Origin: Oidiodendron maius Zn
Taxonomy: Eukaryota; Ascomycota; Leotiomycetes; Myxotrichaceae
Length of the DNA: 64,000 nt
Reading direction: 5' to 3'
Assembly: GCA_000827325.1 (NCBI GenBank)
Contig: KN832880.1
Span: forward strand, 290,803 to 354,802
The notes beneath the pieces were generated by a model. It was given only the letters and a program-made list of their open reading frames with translations, searched no databases and was not told where the DNA came from. The position numbers and the translations under genes are program-made. Positions 11,518-21,165 of the stretch are shown one piece after another (position 1 is the stretch's first letter; every line of letters starts with the position of its first letter).

Positions 11518-13139
11518 ATGTTTTAGGCTTGAACACTGGTTAACAGGATATAAATAAAGCCAGTATGAAAAGATCTCGCGGCATCTGGGACGTACTTTAA
11601 ACCGCCGTATTCGAGGTTCTGTCAACCAGACCTCCCTGTTTCGTAGTCCCAACAATTCTTGGCCAAGGGATTTACGTTTTTCCTAAAGTGGCAATGTTTA
11701 ACTGAAAATTAAGCATTGCGGCTCTATGGGCATATAAACCTCGGTTCATATATCTACGACAATGAATGGAAGTCATTATCGCACCATATTATGATTTGTC
11801 GATGAGGGACCTGTAACTAGGCTATTGGTTTAATTGGCGTGCAGAATCTTGATCTGTGGGCTCCAGCCTTCCCGCGCCTCCGGGACGATTGGTGAGAGAC
11901 GATCTCACCTTGCCATTAGCCGCGACTCGCAACAATAACATTAGTGATATACCCAGCACCGGACAATCAATGACTAAGATCAATAATGCCTAGTGGTGCT
12001 AGTAGTCCACTTTGATATCTGCTCCATTTGATAGCATAAAACGGTAGAGTTTAATATTGTTTTGATAGCACAGAATGGTTGGTACAATCTCTTGCGCCAC
12101 ATTTCGCACTTAACTTGATATGGTTCGACAAAATGTATGCTCGATAAATGTGTCGCAACACAGCTTTTGTGCCTGCAGTAAAGGTGAAGCCGGCTTCGGA
12201 AGCGACTGTATTATTTATGGAGATTTTCGAGTGTAGTTAAATGGGATAATTGGCTATGGATCATGATCGGGACAGTGAAGGTGAACCGTCATGTACATGT
12301 AATTGAGCCACACTATTACAAGGTTCCGTCCTCTGCCGATGAAGTGCACAGCAAGGGCCAAACTCTTACTTCTCACGCTTGGACAGCAGCAAAAACAGCG
12401 CAAGGAGCAGTTGAATTCTTAGTCGTGAACACCGTTCAGAAGAACGAAGTATACAAGGACACGAAACTGTACAGCAGTCTGTCATTATCTAAGGATTTGC
12501 ATCAGGACGCAGAGCCTAGTGTATACACAAGGGTTTTATTTTAAGATTTTTATTTAGTTAAATAGATGGAGGTAAGGACGGCAAGTTTTGGTGAGAAAGT
12601 AGGGTATGAACAATAGCTTGTGTCCCCTAATTTTTTTTACAAAATGTACTATATACGCCTCTGATTATATCGGTAAACGATTGTGACACTATAGGGTAGC
12701 AAGGCCATGCTTTCAACATTTAGACAGAACGTTGCACTTCCACCCTCCCTCTCCCTTCTTGGATCATTTCCCTCATTTACTGGCTGCCCACTCCTCGACC
12801 CAACTCCGTTCTTAGCTTTCCCTCGTTTCTCGGTAGCCTTAGCTCCACTCTTCCCAGGGCTCTTACTTGCCTGGTAATATAACCTGCAGTTAGTGATAGA
12901 CAATCATTAATTGCAGGCGTTTAGCGGAAGAGCTTAGGGCTTACAAACACCTAAGAATAGAAGTTTATGCTACTTATTTGATATATGCTCCCTTAAAAGG
13001 TATAATACAAGAATATTCCCCTACTATTCTCCTGTATCTCTAGACGTTTAGCAGCTATCAGCAGGGAAAGATCTCAGGTGAATTTTATTCTAGCTTCAAC
13101 TAATCAGATATACAAGCATATATTTTGTCTCTAACTACT
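11518..13139. other. Intergenic, no supported gene
   Basis: About 1.6 kb, AT-rich towards the right where repeat decay begins. A frame at 12263-12544 and a minus frame at 12649-12903 have no domain, homologous neighbours or splice context and are not called. Confidence 0.35.
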
Positions 13140-13565
13140 ATAATTAGGATAGTCCTTTTATAAATTATATATAATTAGATTCAAGTAGAAAACTAATAGT
13201 ATAATTCCTATAAATTGAAAATATATTACTCTCTATAGCTAATTCTAACTCTTAGCTCTTATAATATCTAGTCTTATAGTAGATATAACTTAATAGTATA
13301 ATTTAACTAGATACTAGTAGCTTCTTACTTCTCTTTTCTATTAGTTAATATATAAGATATACTTCTTTAATTAGAAAGTATTCTAATATAGAGACTAGAA
13401 GTAGAGTTTATAGTAAGAGGTATAATATTAGATACTTATTATATAGAGTAAAAGAATTAACTAAGTAATAGTTATTTAATTGAAAAGTAAAAGTAGCTAG
13501 AACTTTACTAGAAGTTACTAGTAATTTATAAGAGTAAAGTTATTGCTTGAATTATCAGAACTGGT
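13140..13565 (+). repeat. RIP-decayed copy of a dispersed repeat (relative of 37540-39998)
   Basis: The stretch aligns along its length with the interrupted repeat around 37540-39998. It is clearest at 13478-13565 against about 39913-39998, where nearly every difference is C-to-T or G-to-A in this copy. The class of the repeat is unknown; an LTR-type origin is possible. This copy lacks the pogo-like insertion seen in the other. Confidence 0.6.
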
Positions 13566-13659
13566 CAGTCGTTCACTGCTGACTAGACTTGAAACGAATG
13601 AGTTTCTAATTCCGGAAATTATTGTTGACCCGACACTTATGCTCAGCCTACATCTTCTT

Positions 13660-15000
13660 GCAGGGCATACTCTTCAAGGCCTAGGCCTTTAAATCGCTGA
13701 ACATTACATCCCTAGAGAAGCTTTATAGCCTTAAGGTCTTAAAGGGGCTTAATAAGCAAAAGCTGCTGTTAAAAGAAAAGCTTAATAATAAGTTTATCTT
13801 CTGCCAAGCAGTCTGTAACGCTAATAGCGTTTGAATTGCTTGCCAGTTATAGGCAACTACTGACTGGATATGCTATCGGATAAAGATAGGTGGGTAGATT
13901 ATAGGCTTTAAGCAGGTAACCAAGCCCTATATCCTGATGATAGAGCGGCTAAAGGTCTTAATGAAAGTTGTATACGCTATTTTCTGTAGATCTTAAGCTT
14001 TCTACTTACTTTAAATTCTAGTGGATATTAGTGATTCTCTCTAGAACTTAATCTTATAGTATACCAATATCAGTACCTTCTTTAAGCACTATCTTGATTA
14101 GAGAAAAAATACCGATATAGCAAAAATATGCTATAGTATATAACCAGAGAAAGAGCTTATAAGGTTTGCTTGCTCTATAAGCTGGTCAATCAACCCTTAG
14201 CGTCCCTGATACCTAACTGCAGAATAGTCTACATTAATCAAGAGTCTATCAAGTATAGTAAAACTGGAAGAACAGGTAGCCTCTCTAGACCGAGAAGGCA
14301 GGGTTAAGAAGTACAAGAGGGCTTTCTAGTAACTCTAGAATAAAAAGTAGCGGCAATAATAACTGATATTATATAATATTATAGAGAAGTATAAGAAAGA
14401 GCAGCCAGTCATTAATAGTAAGCAACAGTTATCTGGAAAGATAGTTAATAATAAAGTTTACAGTGCTCTAGAGCGGTCGGACAATACGACACCCGAGCAC
14501 CTTCATCTTATAGATACAATTATAATACTACCTGAGACATCAATAGGCCTAGAGATATAACGGAGAATTAAGGCCATTAAAACTATTACTAAATATTGCA
14601 GTGTTAAAGAGGGGATATCCTATTGTAGTAGGCGAGGTGACCAAGCTGTAGCAGGTATAGTCATCAGCCCTAAAGCTAAAATGTCTAGTCAGGCTAACTT
14701 GGATACTGTACTTGAGCTTATAAAACTCTTGATCTAGATATAGAAGAGGCTGCAGATATGCTTCTTATATATCGGAAATCCAGCTCTACCCAAGCCAGAT
14801 CAAATAAAGAAGTATATAACGGTTGGCTTGCTAAGCATATACTTTTAATGGTATATTATAAAACTACAGAAAGGAAAGATAATTCATTGCCTAATTTGTA
14901 ATATAAAGGGGATAAATCGAACATATCTGCGGAACTATACAGAAGTCTACTACAGCACAGTTACAAGGGTTGATATACAGCCAACAAAATAATAGGAATT
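13660..15000 (+). pseudogene. Relic of a DUF3435/FluG-type tyrosine recombinase
   Basis: Translation of the plus strand gives blocks that resemble DUF3435 (FluG-domain, Starship-captain-like) proteins: ATTDWICYRIKIGG, IIGFKQVTKPYILM, a block around 14040-14110 corresponding to the family's ILQHxxIxTFxKHYLD active-site region, then IRFACSxSRSINP-like, EKYKKEQPVINSKQQLSG, ALERSDNTTPEHLHLIDTII, and a late zinc-finger-like block LCFLYIGNPALPKPDQIKKY. Many stop codons interrupt all frames and the base composition is strongly AT-skewed, as after RIP. The family assignment rests on remembered family motifs. Whether it once mobilised a Starship-type element cannot be decided from this window. Confidence 0.55.
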
Positions 15001-15750
15001 CTTGTGGATTTATATAGGGGAAAGGACTGATATAGAGCGAGACGATTATAGTAAGATACAAATCCAGCTTTAGTCTAAACTCTCTGTATACCTTTATACC
15101 TTAGAAATAACCTGAAATGGTCAGAGAGAAGGGACTTTGAAGAGGGGACTGGAGAACAGAGACAAGCTGGATAACCTTAGTACTTTTCTTTATTTCAGAC
15201 TAAAGCAGACTAATGGGGTTAGATGATTGCTACCTAAGCTACAACTCTATAAACATTAGAAACTGTAGTAAATGCTAAATTTTATTGGTGACTGAATTTC
15301 TAACCGGTTTGGCTGCTCTACACTTTAGTTCCCCTTAAGAATCTAGTAGTATCTTATGATTCAAATAAGGAACCGCTGAAAGGATATTATTATTTCCGGT
15401 TCGTTTCTCTCTGTAGTTGAGGTTCTGTTTTACGTAGGTGTTAATAGTCATAGAACTATAGGAGATAAAAATATCTTGTCCATAGCCCTCTAGTCTATAC
15501 TGGTACAGCACCCCGATATGCTAGAGGCAGGAATTGTTACAGTTCCGGATTCGCTTTATGGAGAGAGACCGAAAGCCTTCGTTACGACAAAAGAGGGAAA
15601 GTCGTTAAAAATGCAGGATTTGATCGTATAGGCGTATATGGAATACGAATCTAAATTATCTATAGAATCAACGGAATCCTAATTAACATCATTAAATCTA
15701 TCTTAAACAAGAGAACTTCTCCTGGTATATGAACTAGGTTGGGCGCATAT
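15001..15750. other. Decayed non-coding stretch between recombinase relic and tandem repeat
   Basis: No readable gene on either strand. It may include the remains of the element that carried the recombinase relic. Confidence 0.3.
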
Positions 15751-16010
15751 TGTCTCGGCTACGTATTCTGCACGAATCAAAGGCGGAGCGGCGCTATGTC
15801 TGCTACCAAAAAGGACTAGTCTTTCAGATATACAGGTTCATCTCGCCCTCGTTACTGTCCATGCACTGTCTCGGCTACGTATTCTGCACGAATCAAAGGC
15901 GGAGTGCGCTATGTCTGCTACCAGCTAGGACCAGTCTTTCAGACATACAGATTCATCTCGCCCTCGTTACCGTCCATGCATTGTCTTGGCTACGTATTTA
16001 GCGCGAATCA
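15751..16010 (+). repeat. About 116-bp direct tandem repeat upstream of the microexon gene
   Basis: A unit beginning TGTCTCGGCTACGTATT starts at 15751 and again at 15867; a third, truncated copy begins at 15982. The first two copies differ by few changes and a small indel. The block ends about 150 bp before the ATG of the microexon gene, so it may lie in its promoter, but no function is shown. Confidence 0.8.
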
Positions 16011-16158
16011 GAGTGAGAGAAAGACAGCTAAAATTTAGCTCCCAACACTGTAAATTACTCCACGCCTGAAACAGGATAAAGTATTTCCAAATCACTACAC
16101 CTCTAATCTATTCCTATAATCTGATCTCCATTTGTTTTACTTTCAGAGAACAGTAACT

Positions 16159-19100
16159 ATGAATCCCAGGCTTCTCTTAGCAGGCTTGTTCGCTGCCTTA
16201 GCAGCTGCTCAGGTATTTATTCCATAAAAGGAGCCAGTTGTAGTGAACCCCATTGAAGTTTGAGTATTGCTGTATATTACAAGAGCTGAGATATTGCGCC
16301 TGATGCTTTAGGATGTAAGTGACTCCGCTTGGATTTTGGGACGGCTTCTTGGTATAGTTACTGATATGTTGGGTCTGGTGCTCTAGTGTGTAAGTGGTTC
16401 CTGTGAAACTCTGAGATGACTTCTTGGTATAGGTGCTAATATGTTGGGTCTGGCGATTTAGCGAGTAAGTGACTCCCTTGGACTTTGTGGCGACTTTTTG
16501 TGCTGATATGTTGGGTCTGGTGTTTTAGGGAGTAAGTGATTTCCTGAGATCTTGGAATAGCTGTTTGGAATTGGTGCTGATATATTGGGTCTGGTGCTTT
16601 AGTTTGTAAGTGGCTCTGCTAGGATTTTGGGACAGCTGTTTAGGATAGGTGTTAATATATTGAGCCTTGATGCTTTAGTGTGTAAGCGACTCTGCTTGGA
16701 TTTTGGAACGGCTGTTAGTATAGGTACTGATATGTTGGGTCTGGTGCTTTAGAATGTAAGTGACTCCCTTTAGATTCCTGGACAGCTATTTAGAATAGAT
16801 ACTGATATATTGGGTCTGGTGCATTAGTCTGTAAGTGACTCCTTGGACTTTGGGACGGCTTTTTAGTATAGGTGTTAATATGTTGGGTCTGGCGCCTTAG
16901 GTTGTAAGTGACTCCCCTTGGACTTTAAGATAGCTGCTTTATTTAGGTACTAATATGCTGGGTCTGGTGCTTTAGGCTGTAAGTAATTCCACTTAGACTT
17001 TGGGATGCTTCTTAGTATAGGTACTGATATATTGGACCTGGTGCATTAGGCTGTAAGTGGTTCTACTTGAGCTCTGGAGTGGCTTCTTGGTATAGGTACT
17101 GATATGCTTGGTCTGGTGCAATAGTTTGTAGGTGACCCCCTTGGATTTTGGGACAGCTTCTTGGTATAGGTACTGATATATTGGGTCTGGTACTTTAGCA
17201 AGTAAGTGGTTCTTGTGAAACTCTGGGATGACTTCTTGGTATAGGGTGCTAATATGCTGGGTCTGGTGGTTTAGCAAGTAAGTGACTCCCCTTGGACTTT
17301 GCGACAGCTTCTTGGTATATACGCTAATATGTTGGGTCTTGTGCTTTAGTACGTAAGTGATTCCTCTTGGATGACTGTTAGTATAAGTGTTGATACGTTC
17401 GGTCTGGTGCTTTAGTATGTAAGTAACTCCCTTTAGGATTTGGGAAAGCTGTTTAGTATAGGTGCTAATACGATAGGTCTGCTGCTTTAGCCAGTAAGTA
17501 ATTCCTCTTGGACTTTCAGACGGCTTCTTGGTATAAGTGGCTGATATATTGGGTCTGGTGCTTTAGTGCGTAAGTGGTCCCTTTAGTCTTTTGGAGGGCT
17601 TTTAGTATAGGTGCTAATACGTTAGGTCTGGTACCTTAGGCTGTAAGTGACTCCCCTTGGACTTTGAGATGGCTGCTTTGTTTAGGTAGTAATATATTGG
17701 GTCTGGTGCTTTAGGCTGTAAGTAATTCCCCTTAGACTTTAGAATAACTTCTTGGTATAGGCGCTAATGCATTAGGTCTGGTGGTTTAGCAAGTAAGTGA
17801 CTCCCTTGGATTTTAAGACAACTTTTTAGTATAGGGGCTGATATGTTGGGTCTGGTGTTTTAGGGAGTAAGTTGGTCCCGTTAGATTCTAGCAGGCTGCT
17901 TGATATAGTTGCTTATGTACTGGGTCTGGTGCTTTAGTGTGTAAGTGAGTTCTTTGGGTTTTGAGACCGCCATTAGCATAGGTGCTGATATATTGGGTCT
18001 GATATCTTAGACTGTAAGTGTCTCCCTTATATTTTGGGACGGGTGTTTGTATAGGTACTAATCTTTTGGGCCTGGTATTTAGACTGTAAGTAATACCCCT
18101 TAGACTTTAAGATAGCTGCTTTATTAGGTACTGATATATTGGGTCTGGTGCTTTAGGCTGTAAGTAATACCCCTTAGACTTAAGATAGCTGCTTTATTTA
18201 GGTATTAATATTTTGGGCCTGGTGCTTTAGGCTGTAAGTGGTTACACTCTATAGTTTAAGTATTACTATATATTAGAGGTACTAATATATTGGGTTGGAT
18301 ACTTTAGGTTGTAAGTGGCTCTGCTTAGACTATAGGAAATCTGTTTAGGAAAGGTACTAATATATTTGGTCTATTACTTTAGGATGTAAGTAGTTCCTCC
18401 AAGATTCTGGGTTAGCTGTTTAAGATAGCTGCTAATATATTGGGTCTAATGCTTTAGTGTGTAAGTAATTCCTGCCCTTAGAATTTGGGACGGCTGTTTG
18501 GAATAGCTGCTGATATATTAGGTCTGGTTCTTTAGTGTGTAAGTGATTCCCCTTAGAATTTAGGATGGCTGTTTAGGATAGGTGCTAATATACTTGATCT
18601 GGTGCTTTAGCTTGTTAGTAACTCCCCTTAGACTTTAAGATAGCTGCTTTGTTTAGGTACTAATATACTAACTCTGGTGCTTTAGGCTGTAAGTAATTCC
18701 CCCTAGACTTTAGGACAGCTTCTTAGTATAGGTGTTGATATATTGGATCTGGCACTTTAGCTTGTAAGTAACTCCCTTTAGACTTGGGACGTGTGTTACT
18801 ATAGGTACTGATATATTGGGTCTATTAATTAGCAAGTAAGCAATTCCTATTTGGCTTTAGGACGGCTTTTTAGTGTAGGTGCTAATATATTGGATCTGGT
18901 GCTTTAGAATGCAAGTGACTCCCCTAAGATTCCTAGATAACTGTTTGGAATAGGTGCTGATATGTTAGGTCTGCTGTTTTAGTGTGTAAGTGACTCCCCT
19001 TGTATTTTGGGGAAGCTGTTTAGTATAGGTGCTAATATAACGGTCTGCTGCTTTAGCCAGTAAGTGATTCCTCTTGGATTCTGTAATGTCATTTTGGTAT

Positions 19101-20641
19101 ATATACTGATATATTGGGTCTGGTGCTTTAGAATGTAAATGACTCCACTTTAATTCCTAAATAGTTGTTTATAATTAGTGCTAATTGTTGGATCTGGTGC
19201 TTTAGTGTGTAAGTGATTCCCCCTGGATTCTAGGGCAGCTTTTTGGTGTAGGTATTGACATATTGGGCCTGGTGCTTTAGTCTGTAAGTGATCCCCCTTA
19301 GATTCTAGGACAGCTTCTTGGTATAGGTATTGATATATTGGGCCTGGTGTTTTAGGGAGTAAGTGATTCCCTTCAGATTTTGGGATGGCTACTTGATATA
19401 GGTGCTGATATGTTGGGTCTGGTGCTTTAGTGTGTAAGTGGTTCCCCTGATATTCTGGGAAAGTTGTTTAGGATAACTGCTGATATATTGGGTCTGGTAT
19501 TTTAGGGAGTAAGTGATTCCCCTTAGACTTTAGAACAGTTTATTTTGTATAGGTACTGATATATCGGAATCCGTCCGGTACTTTAGACTGTAAGTGATTC
19601 CACTTGCTGTTTGAGCTAAGCATTGCTGCTTGGTATAGGCGCTGATATGTTGGGTCTGGTACTTTAGACAGTAAGTGATTCCCCTTGGACTTTAGATAGC
19701 GGTTTAGTATATACGCTAATATGTTGAGTCCTGGTGCTTCAGTGTGTAAGTAATTCCCTTAGGCTTTGCGATGGTTGTTTAGTATATATTCTAATTTAAT
19801 ATACCTAATGCCTTAGGCTGTAAGTGACTCCCTTTAGACTTTAAGGTGGCTGCTTGTTTAGGTGCTGATATTTTGGGTCTGGTGCTTTAGTCTGTAAGTG
19901 ATTCTACTTTATAGTTTAGGTATTGCTATATATTATAGGTACTAATATATTGGGTTGTATACTTTAGGTTGTAAGTGGTGCAGCTTAGACCTTAGGAAAG
20001 CTGTTTAGTATAAGTACTAATAAGTTTGATCTGGTGTTTTAGTGTGTAAGTGATTCTACTTAGAGTTTAAGTGTTGCTGCTTGGTATAAGTGCTGATATG
20101 TAGCGTCTGTTACTTTAGCTTGTAAGCAACTCCTCTAGGACTTTAGCATACTTGCTTTATTTAAGTACTAATGTTTTTGGATATGGTGCTCTAGGAAGTA
20201 AGTGATTCCCTTTAGACTTTGGAACAGCTATTCTGTATAAGTGCTGATATATCGGATCTGGTACTTTAGAATGTAAGTGATTCCACTTGCAGTTTGAGCT
20301 GAACATTGCTGCTTGATATAGGTACTGATATGTCGGGTCTGGTACTTTAGCTTGTAAGTGATTCATTTTGGACTTTAGACGGCTTCTTGGTATAGGTGCT
20401 AATACGGTGGGTCTGCTGCTTTAGCCAGTAAGTATTACCTCTTGGACTTTTTAATGTCTTTTTGGTATATGTGCTAATATGTTGGGTCTGGTGCTTTAGT
20501 GTGTAAGTGACTCCTTTTAGGTTTTGGGAAGGCTGTTTAGTATAGGCACTGATATGTTGAGTCGGAAACCTTAGGCTGTGAGTGACTTCTCTTGGATATT
20601 GGGACGGCTGTTTGGTATGGTGCTAACATGTCGTATAGTAG
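16159..20641 (+). CDS. Codon-per-exon gene: secreted Cys-rich peptide from 58 three-nucleotide exons
   Basis: Exon 1 (16159-16212) encodes MNPRLLLAGLFAALAAAQ, a typical signal peptide. Intron 1 is 16213-16311 (GTATTT...CTTTAG). Then come 58 exons of exactly 3 nt, from GAT 16312-16314 to GCT 20575-20577, each bounded by AG on the left and GTAAGT (50 of 58) or a close variant on the right. The last acceptor (20637-20638) is followed at once by TAG 20639-20641. All introns are phase 0, so each microexon is one codon, and none is a stop. The 76-residue product has 12 Cys in the 58-residue mature part, spaced C-x3-C-x11-C-x4-C-x6-CC-x5-C-x2-C-x2-C-x3-C-x3-C-x5-C; it ends SGCGTTCASVCLENLPCA. Coding sequence is 231 of 4,483 bp. 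I do not recognise the peptide family; a small disulfide-rich extracellular protein is likely. The alternative, a non-coding minisatellite, does not explain the signal peptide, invariant 3-nt spacing, terminal stop or Cys content. Splicing is not proven. Confidence 0.75.
16213..20638 (+). repeat. Array of 59 homologous introns separated by codon-sized exons
   Basis: Microexon starts: 16312, 16387, 16462, 16529, 16603, 16679, 16753, 16828, 16901, 16976, 17050, 17125, 17199, 17275, 17350, 17416, 17491, 17567, 17640, 17715, 17790, 17864, 17938, 18011, 18083, 18157, 18231, 18308, 18383, 18458, 18536, 18611, 18686, 18761, 18833, 18908, 18983, 19057, 19132, 19206, 19281, 19356, 19431, 19506, 19587, 19668, 19743, 19817, 19891, 19968, 20043, 20119, 20195, 20270, 20351, 20425, 20500, 20575. 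The introns between and after the microexons are 61-78 nt and share a consensus: GTAAGTGAYTCC, a middle GGCTKYTTGGTATAGG, a branch-like GCTGATATGTTGG or GCTAATAT, then CTGGTGCTTTAG. Non-GTAAGT donors: GTAAGC after exons 6, 35 and 52, GTAGGT after 12, GTTAGT after 32, GCAAGT after 36, GTAAAT after 39 and GTGAGT after 58. All acceptors are TAG except CAG before exon 47. Confidence 0.9.
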
Positions 20642-20774
20642 TGTTGGGCTATTTCTTCCCGAAGGGTTTTTTGTGGAAGAGAGGAGACATGTAAGCTGCA
20701 ATCGTTGTATGGAGTTCTCTTCATCTTGGAGAGTTTAAGCTCGGCCGGTTCAGCGGGGTTCCATAGGTTTCAAG

Positions 20775-21165
20775 TTGATCAGATCTTCAAATAGGGCTAT
20801 TTGTGATTTAATAGAAAGCTTTCAGCAAGCGTACTATGACATTTCCCAACAGCTTGGGATACATGGATGGGAGGAGAGCAAATTGGACATCAAGAAACTT
20901 GTGAAAGACTACCTAAGCAAAGAAAGCAAAGAAAGTGCTGGCCAGTGGGTCCTAGTGTTCGACAATGCCGACAATATTGACATGTGGATGCAGAGTCATA
21001 AGAATGGTCATCCTCCTCTAATCGAGTGCCTTCCAAGGTGTACAGTAATCGAGGTGTATTATCTTTACAACTCGCGTCAGGAAGACGGCAAGCTAGCTTG
21101 CTCATAAAAATACAGTAGAAGTTCAAGCTTTGAGTGAAGAGACTGGCACACACCTACTGTAATAA
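20775..21165 (+). pseudogene. NB-ARC fragment of an NLR-type protein
   Basis: The open part (SFQQAYYDISQQLGIHGWEE, VKDYLSKESKESAGQWVLVFDNADNIDMWM, PPLIECLPR) matches the Walker B region of fungal NB-ARC proteins of the Pfs/NB-ARC/TPR type. After a break the frame continues weakly with LAHKNTVEVQALSEETGTHLL, also a recognisable NB-ARC piece. No P-loop, N-terminal domain or repeats are present, so this is a gene fragment. It starts about 130 bp after the stop of the microexon gene. Confidence 0.7.

Noticed and set aside
12263-12544. Plus-strand open frame of 93 codons
   Set aside because: No domain, no codon bias or splice context; isolated in an AT-rich intergenic stretch.
12649-12903. Minus-strand open frame of 84 codons
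   Set aside because: Low-complexity charged residues and no supporting context.
16993-17277. Minus-strand repetitive open frame (HQTQHISTLYQEV type), with a similar one at 20157-20366
   Set aside because: It is the antisense of the intron array, ends at array-unit changes, and has no start context or domain.
16159-20641. Reading the array as an ordinary non-coding minisatellite or as a CRISPR-like repeat-spacer array
   Set aside because: The variable part is only 3 nt and always 3 nt, flanks are splice sites, and a signal-peptide exon and a stop codon bracket it. CRISPR does not apply to a eukaryotic nuclear region with 3-nt spacers.
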